A stretch of 64,000 bases of DNA, taken from NCBI GenBank assembly GCA_033558025.1, contig JAUCEF010000003.1, positions 2,568,001 through 2,632,000 of the forward strand. The letters run 5' to 3'. Below are positions 21,401-33,600 of the stretch, in pieces. The notes under the pieces are model-generated. The model ran no database searches and was not told the DNA's origin. It saw only the letters and a list, made by a program, of their open reading frames with translations. Each line of letters starts with the position of its first letter. The stretch's first letter is position 1. This DNA is from Phytophthora sp. 'mugwort'. Taxonomy: Eukaryota; Oomycota; Peronosporomycetes; Peronosporales; Peronosporaceae. A program made the position numbers and the translations under genes.

Positions 21401-22448
21401 CGTTAGGCAGGACCACTCTTTCCACGATGGTCCCCACACCCTTGATGGCAGCCTTGTTGCCATCGGCCACCGAAAGTTCGCCTTCACTTCGCTCGATTAA
21501 ATTGGCGAACTTGGACTTGTCGTTGCAAATATGGTGCGTTGCGCCGCTGTCGACCGCCCACATCCCGGACACATTCTTGCCCGTCGAAACCCCACATTCC
21601 AGTGAAACCGCGAACACTACTCGATCGTAGTCGTAGTCGTAGCCGTTGCTGTCGTTTCTCCACTGGATGTTGTTGGCCCCGCGTCCACGGCCGTTGCCGC
21701 CGCGTCTCGGCCCTCGGTTCTCGTCCTTCTGCTTGGTCCAGCACTTGTCAATCGTGTGCCCCACTTTTCCGCAGTACGTACACTGGCGAGACTCTCGGTC
21801 GGTGTTGAACGCCTTGGCCGCGTTCTCAGTCTTCACCGTCGCCGTCTTCTGGCCTTGTCGCTTGATGTGCTCGTTCGTGAGCACCTTCACAACGTCTTGC
21901 GACCGCAGCTCTGCATTGCTCATCTCCAAGTTCAGCACGACGTTCTCGTAGCTCTTGGGGAGACTGCGCAGCAAGCAGATCGCCACGTCCTCGTCCTCCA
22001 TCTTGGCGCCGATGCTGCTGAGCTTGGCGCTGATGTTCAGGACATCATTGCAATGATGCAACACATTGCCGCCTTCCGACATCTCCATGCTGAAGAGCTG
22101 TCGCTTCAGGTAGATGCGACCAGCCTTCTGCGATCCACCGTACAGCGTCTTCAAGCGCGTCCACGCGATCCATGCTTCCTCGCAGTCATCGACCACATGA
22201 TGGTAGTCGGCGTCCATGTGAAGCAACATCAGTCCAAAAGCGATGTTGCTCGACTTGACATACTCGTCCTTGGCCCGGGAGTCCGTAAAGGATGGAGACG
22301 TTTCCCGATTCACCACATGCCACGTCGACTTGGTCAGGAACACGCCACGCATGTAGCGGTTCCACGTCGCGTAGTTGTCTCCGTTGAACTTGTCAATGGA
22401 GACCTTGGTCGAGACGTCTTGGGCAGAGGACATGGTGCTTGGGCTCAT
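18408..22448 (-). CDS. gag-pol: A-II#1 Gag-Pol polyprotein, intact (1,346 aa)
   Basis: A full-length frame from the ATG in the primer-binding site (complement of 22446-22448) to a TGA touching the purine tract. Same domain order and length as A-I#2: Gag, CCHC knuckle ([14 protein letters not shown]), protease VDSGATHH, integrase D-D-E with [17 protein letters not shown] in the integrase tail, YVDD, RNase [11 protein letters not shown]. It is closely related to A-I but differs at scattered residues, for example RETSPSF for RETTPSY. No frameshift or nonsense codon is present. It would be translated from its own LTR promoter. Confidence 0.97.
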   Translation of the reverse strand: MSPSTMSSAQDVSTKVSIDKFNGDNYATWNRYMRGVFLTKSTWHVVNRETSPSFTDSRAKDEYVKSSNIAFGLMLLHMDADYHHVVDDCEEAWIAWTRLKTLYGGSQKAGRIYLKRQLFSMEMSEGGNVLHHCNDVLNISAKLSSIGAKMEDEDVAICLLRSLPKSYENVVLNLEMSNAELRSQDVVKVLTNEHIKRQGQKTATVKTENAAKAFNTDRESRQCTYCGKVGHTIDKCWTKQKDENRGPRRGGNGRGRGANNIQWRNDSNGYDYDYDRVVFAVSLECGVSTGKNVSGMWAVDSGATHHICNDKSKFANLIERSEGELSVADGNKAAIKGVGTIVERVVLPNGDEREIEIKNALYVPNMSKNLLSVPQINKHGKFQVVFDGTEMHVSRKDSNQVVATADLVDGLYWLRTPQRSANAATSGRTVDLHARMGHAPVEVLRKMVDTKMIKDAKAPSKSSGPSVCRGCQQGKMVQKPFPSNRDKRRYDTFELLHFDICGPMEENSLGGSKYLLLIVDEASGCMKGFCLRAKSESEDCIKTYIMKVQTQFGKKVKFVRHDGAREFATNSLKDFYEDEGIEQQTTVPYAHQTNGTAERAIRTIVTIGRSMLHHAKLDKCFWAEAAMTAIYVKNRLPSPKIEHKTPFEIVYKSKPSVKHMRVFGCRTYILTPKEKRLKWDPKARAGLFLGYEEVSKAYRLYDIEAGQVVISRDVNFDESTFGFSPSVSDEDVDDLDFDSLDIDDDGPRQTEYKQAGKRKSRPSDEDEAARRPRAVRHRPGLEEASAPNDSPSHRTDADEEEKSGDQDEESTPSVFWRASANAVEAAVDLSEPSTFQEAVNGPDQLHWRKAIRAELKSMRLRGVFRAAKLPSGQRAIGTKWVFKIKRKADGSIEKYKARLVAKGFKQKYGIDYTETFSPVVKYVTLRMVIAIAKYFDWPLDQLDVVTAFLYGVMKELVFCVVPEGVELDGDFDCLELVKAIYGLKQASRVWNETFDEFVCSIGFQVSAFDPCLYIKVVDGHCVLVLVYVDDVLVTGSSPELISRTKNDLKTRFEMTDSGKCVFVLGIELVDGPDGSVTMCQRRYVDDILKRFGMDECKAVVSPVDMSTRLVPSDAATKVNAPFREAVGALMHLMTATRPDITYAVGYVSRFMENPQEEHWVAVKRIFRYLQGTKTHGICFKPGNKIDFRGYSDADWAGDLADRKSTSGYTFMLMGAPVSWGSKKQSSVSLSTSEAEYIALSLAIQEGKWIHRLLCEILAAANETGPELKIREDNQSCIKMTKNPVNHGRAKHIDIKYHHIRDEVKRGEVKLEYCETSIMLADIMTKALPGPRHTDLTASLGIHACSH

Positions 22449-22452
22449 AACC

Positions 22453-22795
22453 TGATAAAGGTGTTGAGGTCTTGAAGCGAGGCTTGGGTTGAGCGGAGGG
22501 AGTTCTGCACTTGGGTGCGGGGACCGGAGCGAAGACCACTTGAGCTGAAGAAGGAAGATTCGAAAGTGATTGATTTATCGGAGCTTACACTACCTAGTCT
22601 ACCACATAGATATGCAGCCCTGCATCCAATCATTTGGTGCATCCAATCACCAACACTCCGCACTCGTCCAATCATCCTACTCGTCTAATCATCGGTTGCG
22701 TAAACAACGTACCGTAAACATCGCGGGATCGTGTTGGACCGGTTCGGGTTAACCGGTTACTGGTACACAGTACCAAAACCTGGCAACCCTCAATA
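22453..22795 (-). repeat. A-II#1 5' LTR
   Basis: 343 bp, no difference seen from the 3' LTR. Read on the minus strand, the U3/R region has ATCAATCACTTTCG, an initiator-like TCACTTT with an imperfect FPR downstream. Confidence 0.95.
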
Positions 22796-22800
22796 GAAGG

Positions 22801-25800
22801 GTGTACTCACGAACGTGTGGCACATTCCGAAGCTGTCGCGCAACCTGTTTTCGGTTGGTCGGTTCACTAAGGACGTCGGGCCAGTTATCTTCGAGAGCGA
22901 CGGGTGCTTCGCTGAAACGAAGAGTCTCAAGTGGAAGCTCGGCGCTCGTGAGGGCAAAGGGCTGTTCAAGCTGTGCATGACTCCGATGATGCCTGACGAG
23001 GCCAATGCGGCAAGTTCGAAGGATCGCCAAGGGGACACCACGTCGTACCTCTGGCACCTTCGACTTGGTCACATCGGCCATGGCGGTCTAGACGCCATCG
23101 TCAAGAAGGGCTACGGTGTTGGTATCGATATGGCGTCGGTGAAGCAGTGGGAGTTATGCGACGGATGCTCACTCGGCAAGCAAACGCGAGTAAGCTACAT
23201 GAAGACGTCGCCAAACCGTGCCAAGCAAGTGCTAGAAGTCGTACACAGTGATGTATGCGGTCCCATGCAGACGCCGACCTTTGGAGGCAAGCGCTATTTT
23301 GTCACGTTTATCGATGACAAGTCGCACTTCTGTGTGGTGTACTTGCTGCGCAACAAGTCCGAGGTGGCCGACAAGTTCGCGCAATTCGTCGCGTTAGCTG
23401 AGACCCAGACTGGCAAGCGCGTGAAAATGCTGCGGAGCGACAACGGCGGCGAGTACACTTCGGGTGAGATGGCCAAGTTCTGTGCGGACCGTGGTATCAT
23501 GCAGAAGTTCACGCCGCCATACACGCCTCAGCTGAACGGAGTCGCCGAGCGCATGAACCGGACGTTGGTGGAGTGTGCGCGTTGCATGCTGGAACATGCT
23601 GGATTGCCCAAGACGTATTGGGGTGAAGCTGTCGTGACAGCTACGTTCCTCCGTAATCGGTGTCCGACGCGTGCCATTAACCACGACAAGTCGCCGCACC
23701 AGGTTTGGACAGGCAAGAAACCGCTGCTAGCGAACCTCAAGGTGTTCGGTTGCCACGCGTACGTGCACGTGCCGAAGGAGAAGCGCACCAAGTTTGACGC
23801 TCGGTCGGTGCGCTGTCGGTTCCTGGGATACTCGGAGCATGAGAAAGCGTGCCGTTTCGAAGAGACCAAGAGCGGTCGCGTGCTGGTGAGCCGCGACGCG
23901 CAGTTTATGGAAGTCGTCTTCGACAGTGGGGGACGTGACTACCATCAGAGGGAGGTGGTGGTCATTCAAGATGAAGAGACGACGGATCAAGATTCGTTGC
24001 AGTCGGATGAAGACGACAAAGAAGAAGAAGACGAAGAAGCAGCGCGGGACGAAGGTTTTGAACCAGGCAGCAAGCGACACCCGCGGACGCAGTCGCTGGA
24101 AGAAGCTGTGGAAGTTCCAAGTGCCAAGCGGCAGAGTCGACACCTGACTCTGGACGAGATGTCGGCTGCGGCTCAAGAAAGTCAAGACTTCGAAGCTGCA
24201 TACGTCGTGAATTCAGTGGGAGAAATGCCGACCACGTTCAAGTCGGCGATGGAATCCAGCGACGCAGTCAAGTGGAAGGAGGCGTGTGACTCGGAGGTCG
24301 AGTCGCTCCGCAAGAACGAGACGTGGATCCTCGTGCCGCTGCCAAAAGGACGCAAGGCAATCGGCAACCGATGGGTGTTCCGTGTGAAGGAGAACCAGGC
24401 TGGAGAGATCGAACGGTTCAAGGCGCGCCTGGTGGCCAAGGGATTTTCGCAGAAGTACGGCATCGACTACGACGAGACTTTCGCGCCAGTGGCCAAGTTC
24501 ACGTCGATCAGGATCCTGCTCAGTCTGGCGGCCAAGTACAATCTCATAGTGCACCAGATGGATGTCAAGACAGCTTTCCTGAACGGTTTGTTGGACGAAG
24601 ACATCTACATGGCACAGCCGGACGGCTACATCGATGAAAAGCACCCGGACTATGTCTGTCAGCTCAAGCGGTCTCTTTACGGTTTGAAGCAGTCGCCGCG
24701 GATGTGGAACAAGACCATCGACGACCTCATGCTCAAGCTAGGGTTCAAGAAGTGCGAGTCTGACCACTGCATCTACTTCAAGCGTGACGACCAAGACATG
24801 ATCTTCGTGGCGCTATATGTCGACGACCTGATCCTCGCAAGTAACAACGACAAGCTGCTCAAGTCGACGAAGAAGGCGCTCAGTGACCGTTTCGAGATGA
24901 CGGACCTGGGCCACCTCAAGTACTTCCTCGGCATGGAAATCGATCAAGATATGACGACAGGGAAGGTGTCGATGCGGCAAACCAAGTTTGCGAAAGACAT
25001 TCTGGAGAAGTTCAACATGGAGAAGAGCAACCCTGTTAAGACGCCACAGGATCCGGGCCTCAAGCTGACCAAGGCCATGTGCGATGGCGGCTGCAAGCAC
25101 GACGAGACCATGGTAAACGTGCCATACCGGAACGCTGTGGGATGCCTCATGTATCTCATGGTAGGCACACGCCCGGACCTCGCAGCAGCAGTGGGAGTTC
25201 TCAGCCAGTTTGCAGCAGACCCATGCCCGACACACTGGCAGGCGCTCAAGAGGGTCTTCAGGTACATTCAAGGCACGAAGACGCACGGCATCGAGTTTCA
25301 AGCGAGCTGCGACGACGGACCCCAAGGCTATTCAGATGCCGACTGGGCTGGAGACATCGAGTCAAGAAGAAGTACAAGTGGCTACGCGTTCATGATGAAT
25401 GGCGGATGCATCAGCTGGAGGAGCAAGAAGCAGCGGACAGTGGCGCTGTCTTCGACGGAAACTGAGTACATGGCGCTATCGGAGGCGACACAAGAGGCGG
25501 TGTGGCTCAAGGTGTTCCTGTGCGAGCTCGGCGAGATGACAAGCGATGAAGCAATCAAGATCTACGAGGACAACCAAGGTTCCATCGCGTTGGCCAAGAA
25601 TCCCGAATTCCACAAGCGCACCAAGCACATCGACATTCGCTACCATTTCGTGCGCGAGAAGGTGGAAGACGGTCAAGTGGTGCTGCAGTATGTTTCGACA
25701 ACCGACATGCTGGCGGACATCATGACGAAGCCAATCTCTGCGACGCAGTTCAGTGTGCTCCGGAGCAAACTCGGCATCGAAGCGCTGAAGGCTGTCGAGT

Positions 25801-25853
25801 CGAGTGGGAGTGTTGTCAAGGAGACGTCTCGACCAGCTGCTGTATACCGGTAG
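22801..25853 (+). pseudogene. B2 integrase-RT-RNase H part after A-II#1
   Basis: Continues the B2 frame after the second GAAGG. Together with 16986-18057 it adds up to 4,125 bp, the full B length. It contains the zinc region, integrase D-D-E, acidic linker, YVDD and RNase H. The stop lies in the 3' LTR as in B1. The only disruption is the nested element, so B2 was probably intact when A-II#1 arrived. Confidence 0.95.
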
Positions 25854-26164
25854 GATACCGGTATGACCTTCACTCAGTGGCATCGCAATCATCCTGTGAT
25901 TACGAGACGAAGATTACGTCACGGTGTTTATGGGACGGTGTTTACGCCACGGACGATTACACCATGGGTGGGTACAAGATTGTGGGTACATGATGGGCTC
26001 TACGTGGCACTCCCTGATTGGCTGAAGTAACTCAGTATCCAGTAGAGAATCCAGTAGAGTGTACCCAGTAGGTAGAACTGTAGGCTTAGAGGTAGCAAGG
26101 AGTTTGCGAACTAAGGACCTAAATCAATCACTTTGCATTTTGCCATCAAGTGACCAAGCCTTTT
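25811..26164 (+). repeat. B2 3' LTR
   Basis: 354 bp, one difference from the 5' LTR. The right flank GTGAC belongs to the family C element C1. Confidence 0.94.
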
Positions 26165-28983
26165 GTGACCACGTCGAGTTGGTCGATCGGCCATCCGTAG
26201 TACTTGGCGATCGCGATGATCATTCGCAGCGTCACGTACTTGATCACGGGCGAAAACGTCTCGGTGTAGTCGATCCCATACTTCTGCACGAAGCCTTTCG
26301 CGACGAGTCGAGCCTTGAATTTTTCGATGGATCCGTCAGCATTGCGCTTGATCTTGAAGACCCACTTGGTACCGACTGCGCGCTGATTGTTAGGCAGTTT
26401 CGCCGCGCGGAAAACACCTCGAAGCCGCATTGACTTGAGTTCAGCGCGAATTGCCTTGCGCCAATGAGCTTCGTCTGGACCGTTCACAGCTTCTTGAAAT
26501 GTCTTGGGTTCCGCGCTGTCACTTGCTTCCACCGCATTCGCACTTGCACGCCAGAACATTGGCGAAGTCGAGCTGTCTTCATTGTTGTCTTCCGATTCTT
26601 CTTGCGGCGTAGACGATTCACGTTGGTTTTCTTCTTCCGAGTGGTCGGGAGCACTAGCTTCTTCGAGCCCAACAGTGCGACGTGGGCGCCGAACATTGGC
26701 GCGATCTTCGTTTTCCGGACGCGATTTCCGCTTCCCCGCCTGCTTGAACACCCTTGTGCCACTGTTGTCGGAGACTTGCATTTCGTCAAAATAGTCGGCA
26801 ACTTCGTTGACTCCTTCATCACCAATAGCTTCAGCCCCATCAAAGCTTGACTCATCGAATGTGACATCGCGAGAGATCAGCACCTGCCCCGCCTCGATGT
26901 CATAAACTCGATACGCCTTGGAACGCTCCTCGTAACCCATGAAAATACCTTCTCGAGCTTTGGGATCCCACTTGAGTCGCTTCTCCTTCGGCGTCAAGAT
27001 ATAGGCCTTGCACCCGAAGATCCGCATGTGCTTGACGTTGGGCTTGGACTTGTAGATGATTTCGAACGGAGTTTTGTCGGGCGACTTCGGAGACGGCAGA
27101 CGATTCTTGATGTAAATTGCCGTCATTGCCGCTTCCGCCCAGAACGTCTTGTCCAAGCCAGCGTAGTGAAGCATACTGCGGCCGATAGTCACGATGGTTC
27201 GGTTGGCGCGCTCAGCGGTTGCGTTGGTTTGGTGCGCATACCGAACCGTGGGCTGGACTTCGATGCCGTGGTCTTCGTAGAAAGTCTTGAGCGAGTTGGT
27301 CGCGAACTCTTTGGCTCCATCATGCCGCACAAACTTCACCTTGGCATCGAATTGCTTCTCCACCTTGGTAATGAAGCGACGCAAGCAGCCTTCGCTTTCC
27401 GACTTGGCATGCAAGCAGAATCCCGTCATGCAGCTGCTGGCTTCGTCCGTGAGAAGCAGCAAGTAGCGACTGCCACCCAGCGACTCTTCCTCCATGGGTC
27501 CACAAATATCAAAGTGAAGGAACTCGAACGGCTTGTACTTGGGCTTGTTCGGGTTGCTTGGGAAGGGCTTTTGCACCATTTTTCCTTGTTGGCACCCGCG
27601 ACACTGGCTTGAGTTCTTTGACGATGTCGGCATCTTGGCACCCGTGACCATGCCACTTGAGACCATCTTCCGAAGAACGTCGCTGGGTGCGTGACCCATA
27701 CGTGCATGAAGATCGACCGCGTAGATCGATACATCGGTCACCGAATTCGCAGCGAAACTTGGCACCCGGAGCCAGTAGAGACCGTCGATCAGGTCCGCGG
27801 AAGCCACGATCTTTTTCGACGTCTTGTGTGCGATGTGCATTTCTGCTCCATCAAACACCACCTTGAACTGTCCGCTTCGGTTAATCTGGGGTACCGAAAG
27901 CAGATTCTTGTTCATACTTGGTACGTAGAGCGCGTCTTGAACGTGGATGTCGCGTTCGCCACCATTAGGCAAGGTGACGCGCTGCATGACCGTTCCAACT
28001 CCCTTGATCTTGGCAGTATTGCCGTTTGCGACAGTGAGTTCACCTTCGTCGCATGCCTTGATGTTGACAAACTTATTCTTGTCATTGCAGATGTGGTGCG
28101 TGGCACCACTGTCGATGGCCCATGAGCCTTGAAACTTGTTGGTCTTGGAGATACCACACTCCATAGAGACCGCAAACGCGATGAAGGCATCATCGCTGTC
28201 GTCACGCCATTGGACATTGTTCGCACCGCGACCAGACCGGCCACGTCGTGCACCTCGATTGTCATCCTTTTGCTTGGTCCAGCACTTGTCCACGACGTGT
28301 CCCGATTTCCCGCAGTAAGTGCAGTGGCGGCTTTCACGCTCGGCATTGAAGGCCCTTGCAGTGTCTTCAATCTTCACCTGAGCAGTCTTCTCGCCCTGCC
28401 GCTTGATGTGCTCGTTCGTGAGCACCTTGATCACGTCTTGAGTGCGCAGCTCTGCGTTGCTCATCTCCAAGTTGAGAACCACGTTCTCGAAACTCTTGGG
28501 CAGACTCCGTAACAGGCAGATTGCCACGTCTTCATCCTCCATCTTGGCGCCGATGCTGCTGAGCTTGGCGCTGATGTTGAGGACTTCGTTGCAATGATGA
28601 AGCACATTGCCGCCTTCTGCCATCTCCATGCTGAAGAGCTGGCGCTTCAGGTAGATACGACCAGCCTTCTGTGACCCCCCGTAGAGTGAACGCAGACGCG
28701 TCCAGGCCACCCAGGCTTCTTCGCAGTCGTCGACCACATGGTGGTAGTCCGCATCCATGTGGAGCAACATCAGACCGAACGCGATGTTGCTGGACTTGAC
28801 GTAGTCGTCCATGGCCCTCGGGTCCGCGAAGCTTGGCGTCATCTCCCGGTTCACGACGTTCCATACCGACTTGGTCAGGAACACGCCACGCATGTAGCGG
28901 TTCCAGGTGGCGAAGTTGTCGCCGTTGAACTCGTTAATGGAGATCTTGGTATCTTGCACAGACGACATGGTACTTGGGCTCAT
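26165..28983 (-). pseudogene. C1 Gag-Pol, N-terminal two thirds
   Basis: About 939 open codons of family C from the ATG in the primer-binding site (complement of 28981-28983): Gag, CCHC knuckle, protease IDSGATHH, integrase with [17 protein letters not shown], and the start of reverse transcriptase up to DQLDVV. It is cut at the B2 boundary. The rest of RT, RNase H and the 3' LTR are absent from the window. No internal lesion is seen. The protein is nearly the same as C2. Confidence 0.94.
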
Positions 28984-28987
28984 AACC

Positions 28988-29344
28988 TGAAGAAAGGTTA
29001 CGTTGGGTCTTGAACTTGACGTAGGGGTCTTGGACACCGCCGAGGCTTGAGGCGAGGCGAGGAAGGAGGTTTGAGAGGTTGGATGGAAATTCAGAAGTGA
29101 TTGATTTATCGGAGCTTACTTTGCCTGCCTACCTGGTATACTACATAGACATGCAACTATGCATCCAATCAATTGGTGCATCCAATCACCATCATTCCGT
29201 ACTCGTCCAATCATCCTACTCGTCCAATCATGAGTGGCGTAATCAGCGTGGCGTAATCATGGCGAGGGAGCATTGGACCGGTCCGGTTAACCGGTTCGGG
29301 TAACTTGGACTGGTACACTGTACCAAGGAAGTTACCCTGCAACA
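28988..29344 (-). repeat. C1 5' LTR
   Basis: 357 bp on the minus strand, TGTTGCAGGG to TTTCTTCA. The outer right flank is CCTCG in an A-III fragment; the matching left copy is lost with the missing half of C1. Confidence 0.93.
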
Positions 29345-30104
29345 CCTCGTGGCCAAGGGGTTCAAGCAGAAGTACGGCATCGACTACACCGAGACGTTCT
29401 CGCCCGTGGTCAAGTACGTGACGCTGCGCATGGTCATCGCGATTGCCAAGTATTTCGACTGGCCCCTCGACCAACTCGACGTGGTGACAGCTTTCCTGTA
29501 CGGGATAATGAAAGAACTGGTGTTCTGCGCGGTCCCCGAAGGTGTTGATCTCGACGGTGACTTCGACTGCCTGGAATTGGTGAAGGCGATCTACGGTCTC
29601 AAGCAAGCTTCGCGCGTGTGGAACGAGACCTTCGACGAGTTCGTGTGCTCCATCGGCTTTCAAGTATCGGCGTTCGACCCGTGCCTCTACATCAAGATCG
29701 TTGACGGTCACTGCGTGCTAGTGCTGGTCTACGTGGATGACGTGCTGATTACCGGAAGTTCACCCGAACTGATCTCACGCACGAAGACCGACCTCAAGAC
29801 ACGCTTCGAGATGACCGACAGCGGCAAGTGCGCGTTCGTTCTTGGGATCGAATTGGTGGAGCTCATGATCCGCGAAGACAACCAGTCGTGCATCAAGATG
29901 ACGAAGAACCCAGTAAACCACGGTCGCGCCAAGCTCATCGACATCAAGTACCACCACATCCGCGATGAAGTGAAGCGCGGTGAAGTCAAGCTCGAGTACT
30001 GCGAGACTTCTGTGATGCTAGCGGACATCATGACGAAGGCTCTCGCGGGACCACGCCATACGGATCTGACGGCGGCTCTCGGCATTCGTGGGACTTCGCA
30101 TTGA
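29345..30104 (+). pseudogene. A-III Pol fragment with in-frame internal deletion
   Basis: Begins in reverse transcriptase ([11 protein letters not shown]) and includes YVDDVL. At about 29859-29863 it jumps from IELVE to the RNase H end (IREDNQS), losing about 196 codons compared with A-I#2 residues 1070-1265. The frame stays open to the TGA at 30102-30104. The loss removes the end of RT and most of RNase H, so it is not functional. The left edge is the C1 insertion. Confidence 0.92.
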
Positions 30105-30111
30105 GGGGGCG

Positions 30112-30461
30112 TATTGACGGTTACCGGTTTGGTATCAGTTATTAGCCGTGAACCGGTTAACCCGAACCGGTCCAATCCGAACCCACGTTGATTATGGTGA
30201 TTACGGTAAGTTGTTTACGCCACCGATGATTAGACGAGTAGGATGATTGGACGAACACCGGTGAGTGATGGTTGATTAGATGCACTAGGTGATAGGACGC
30301 AGGGTCGCGTGTCTATAACAGTAGGGTGTAAGCTCCAACAATTCAATCACTTTCGAATCTTCATTCTACCCCTCAAGTGCTTTCGCTCCGGTCCCGCCGT
30401 CTGCGACGTCCCTCCCTCCGCTTCGTACAAGCTTCGTGTCCAAGATCCATACCTTTCATCA
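30112..30461 (+). repeat. A-III LTR (350 bp)
   Basis: Starts TATTGACGG after the purine tract and ends CTTTCATCA. It is the stand-alone form of the second half of the 524-bp A-I LTR. It is joined on the right to the middle of a family B LTR. Confidence 0.92.
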
Positions 30462-30647
30462 ATTGTGGGTACATGATGGGCTCTACGTGGCACTCCCTGA
30501 TTGGCTGAAGTAACTCAGTATCCAGTAGAGAATCCAGTAGAATGTACCCAGTAGGTAGAACTGTAGGCTTAGAGGTAGCAAGGAGTTTGCGAACTAAGGA
30601 CCTAAATCAATCACTTTGCATTTTGCCATCAAGTGACCAAGCCTTTT
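30462..30647 (+). repeat. B3 5' LTR, 3' half only
   Basis: The last 186 bp of a family B LTR, from ATTGTGGGTACATG to CCTTTT, followed by the primer-binding site. The first half is missing, replaced by the A-III element. The CCAGTAG motifs and the Inr/FPR promoter are kept (one CCAGTAG is followed by AATG instead of AGTG). Confidence 0.92.
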
Positions 30648-30651
30648 GGTT

Positions 30652-33600
30652 ATGAGCCCAAGCCCCGTCTTCCCTGACCAAGACCCCGACTACGCCTTCG
30701 CCATGGAAGCCACTTCGACTACGACCGCCCGCATCAACAAGTTCGACGGAACTAACTTCCACACGTGGAAGTTCAAGATGCAGATGGTGCTCGAGGAGCG
30801 CGAACTGTGGGAAGTGACAAGTGGGGAAGTGAAGCTGGAGCACTGCCAGACTGCGGCGGATCAAGCGCTCTTTCGGAAGAAGTCGCGCAAGGCGCTGGCG
30901 ATCATCTGTCTCGCGATGGAGGATTCGCAGCTGCCGCTGGTTCGCTCGGCGAGTGGCGCGCATGATGCATGATCAAGACTGGAAGGACACTTCGAGAAGA
31001 AGAGTTTGGCCATCAAGCTCTTCCTTCGTCGACGTTTCTTCACGACGATGATGGACGAAGGTGATGATGTGCTTCAACACATCAACAAGCTCAAGACTCT
31101 GGCGGAGCAGCTCGACGCAGTGGGCGCTCCGATCAGCGAGGATGACTTGGTGATCACGCTTTTGGGAAGTCTGAGCGAGTCGTACCAGTTCCTGATCACG
31201 GCGTTGGAGTCGAGAGCAGACTCACTGTCGTGAGAACTCATGACGTCTCGGCTGCTACATGAAGACATGAAGCGTAAGGAGCAGGGTGGCGATGGAGATG
31301 GCGCCGCGCCTGGCCAGGCGTTCATGATGAGGGACAACAAGCATAAGGGCCGACCGTTGAAGAAGGACGGTGCGTGCCACAACTGCGGCAAGCATGGACA
31401 TTGGATCGCGGAGTGTCCCTCGCGGATCCATGACAACACGGAACGGCAGCGCTCGCAGCGTGCCAACGTCGCGCGTGAGGACGACTCCGGCGACTATCTC
31501 TTCTTCGTCGACGGCGATGACGATGCGGCCATGGCAGCGTCGGCGAGTGGCACCTGGCTGGTCGACTCGGGTGCGACGCAGCACATGGCGCACTCCAAGA
31601 AGTTCATGAGAAACTACAAGGCCTTCACTCCGGTCGACGTGCGTCTCGCAGACGACGATGTGGTTCAAGCGATCGGCAGCGGCGACATTGTGATGGAGAT
31701 GAAGACGCCTCGTGGCATCAAGAAGGGTGTGCTCACGAACGTGTGGCACATTCCCAAGCTAACGCGCAACCTCTTCTCGATCGGGCGCTTCACCAAGGAC
31801 GTCGGATCAGTGACCTTCGACAGCGACGGATGCTTCATCGCGCTGAAGGGGATGAAGTGCACGATAGGTGCGCGTGACGGCAAGCTGTTCAAGCTGTGCA
31901 TGACGCCCGTGCGCCTGGACGAAGCGAATTCGGCGAGTCCGAACGGGAGCCAAGGGGACACCAAGTCGTACCTCTGGCACCTTCGACTAGGCCACATCGG
32001 TCACGCTGGGCTCGACGCCATCGTCAAGAAGAAGCTCAGCGTCGGCATTGATCTCGGATCCGCGAGCAAGTGGGAGACGTGCGACGGATGCACGCTCGGC
32101 AAGCAGACGCGATTGAGTTTCGAATCGACATCGCTCAAGCGTGCCAATGAACTACTGGAGGTAGTGCACAGTGACGTATGCGGGCCCATGCGCACGCCGA
32201 CGTTTGGCGGCAAGCGCTACTTCGTCACCTTTATCGACGACAAGTCGCGCTACTGCGTGGTGTACCTGATGAAGAACCAGTGGAAGGTGGCCGACAAGTT
32301 CGCGCACTTTGTGGCGTTTGCGGAGACACAGACCGGCAAGCGCGTCAAGGAGCTTCGCAGTGACAACGGTGGTGAGTACAAATCCGACAAAATGGCCAAG
32401 TTTTGCAGCAAGCGCGGCATCGTGCAGAAGTTCACGCCGCCATACACGCCGCAGCTCAACGGAATCGCGGAGCGCATGAACCGGACGCTAGTTGAATGCG
32501 CGCGGTGCATGCTGGAGCACGCGAGTCTGTCCAAGGCATACTGGGGCGAAGCAGTCATGACGGCTATGTTCCTGCGCAACCGCTGTCCGACACATGCGCT
32601 TGACAACGATAAGTCTCCGTACGAGTTGTGGACTGCCAAGAAACCATTGCTGGCCAACCTCAAAGTCTTCGGTTGCCACGCCTACGTGCATGTGGCGAAA
32701 GAGAAGCGAACCAAGCTGGATGCGCGATCGGTGCGATGCAGGTTCCTGGGGTACTCGGACCACGAGAAAGCGTATCGGTTCGAGGAGATCGAGAGTGGTC
32801 GCGTGCTGGTGAGCCGCGATGCACAGTTCATGGAAGACGTCTTCGACGGTGGAAGACGCGACTACAAACCCAAGGAGGCGCTGGTGGACATTCAAGATGC
32901 GGAAGAAGGCACCACGGACAAAGATGAACAGTCGGCATCGGACGACGAAGATGAAGAGACTGCGCGGGATGATGAATTCTTGCCCGGCAGCAAGAGACAC
33001 CCGCGGACACAGTCACTGGAGGAAGCGGTGGAGACCCCGAGTGCCAAGCGATACGCGTCAGAGAATCGACGCCAAGGCCTGGATGAGATGTCTGCCATGG
33101 CTCGAGACAACGACAAGAGCTTCGAGGCGGCGTACGTCGTGGATTCAGTGGGAGAAATGCCGACCACGTTCAAGTCGGCGATGGAATCCAGCGACGCACG
33201 TAAATGGAAGGAGGCCTGCGACTCGGAGTACGACTCGCTGCGCAAGAACGACACATGGGACGTGGTACCGCTGCCCAAGGGACGCAAGGCCATCGGCTGT
33301 CGATGGGTCTTTCGCGTGAAGGAGAACCAAGCCGGCGAGATCGAACGATACAAGGCGCGCCTGGTGGCTAAGGGCTTCTCGCAGAAGCACGGCATCGACT
33401 ACGACGAGACCTTCGCGCCCGTGGCCAAGTTCACGTCCATCCGAATCGTGCTAGCGATGGCTGCCAAGTACGGGCTCAAGCTGCACCAGATGGACGTTAA
33501 GACAGCCTTTCTTAACGGCGTCCTGGATGAAGACATCTACATGCAGCAGCCGGACGGATACATAAGCGAAGGACGCCCGGATCATGTGTGCAAGCTCAAG

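Larger units (their letters stand above)
18058..22795 (-). mobile_element. A-II#1, intact family A retrotransposon
   Basis: 4,738 bp on the minus strand: 5' LTR 22453-22795, primer-binding site, intact frame, 3' LTR 18058-18400. The target duplication GAAGG is at 18053-18057 and 22796-22800. The two 343-bp LTRs look identical. It sits inside B2 in the opposite orientation and is a candidate active element. Confidence 0.97.
16628..26164 (+). mobile_element. B2, family B element carrying nested A-II#1
   Basis: LTRs 16628-16981 and 25811-26164 (354 bp each; one difference seen, GATTACGCC versus GATTACACC). The internal region is split by A-II#1. Without that insertion the frame would be complete. 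The outer flanks do not match: ATAAC on the left, inside an A-II element, and GTGAC on the right, inside a family C element. So B2 in its present place is probably a recombinant between two B copies, or one side has been rearranged. Confidence 0.93.
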
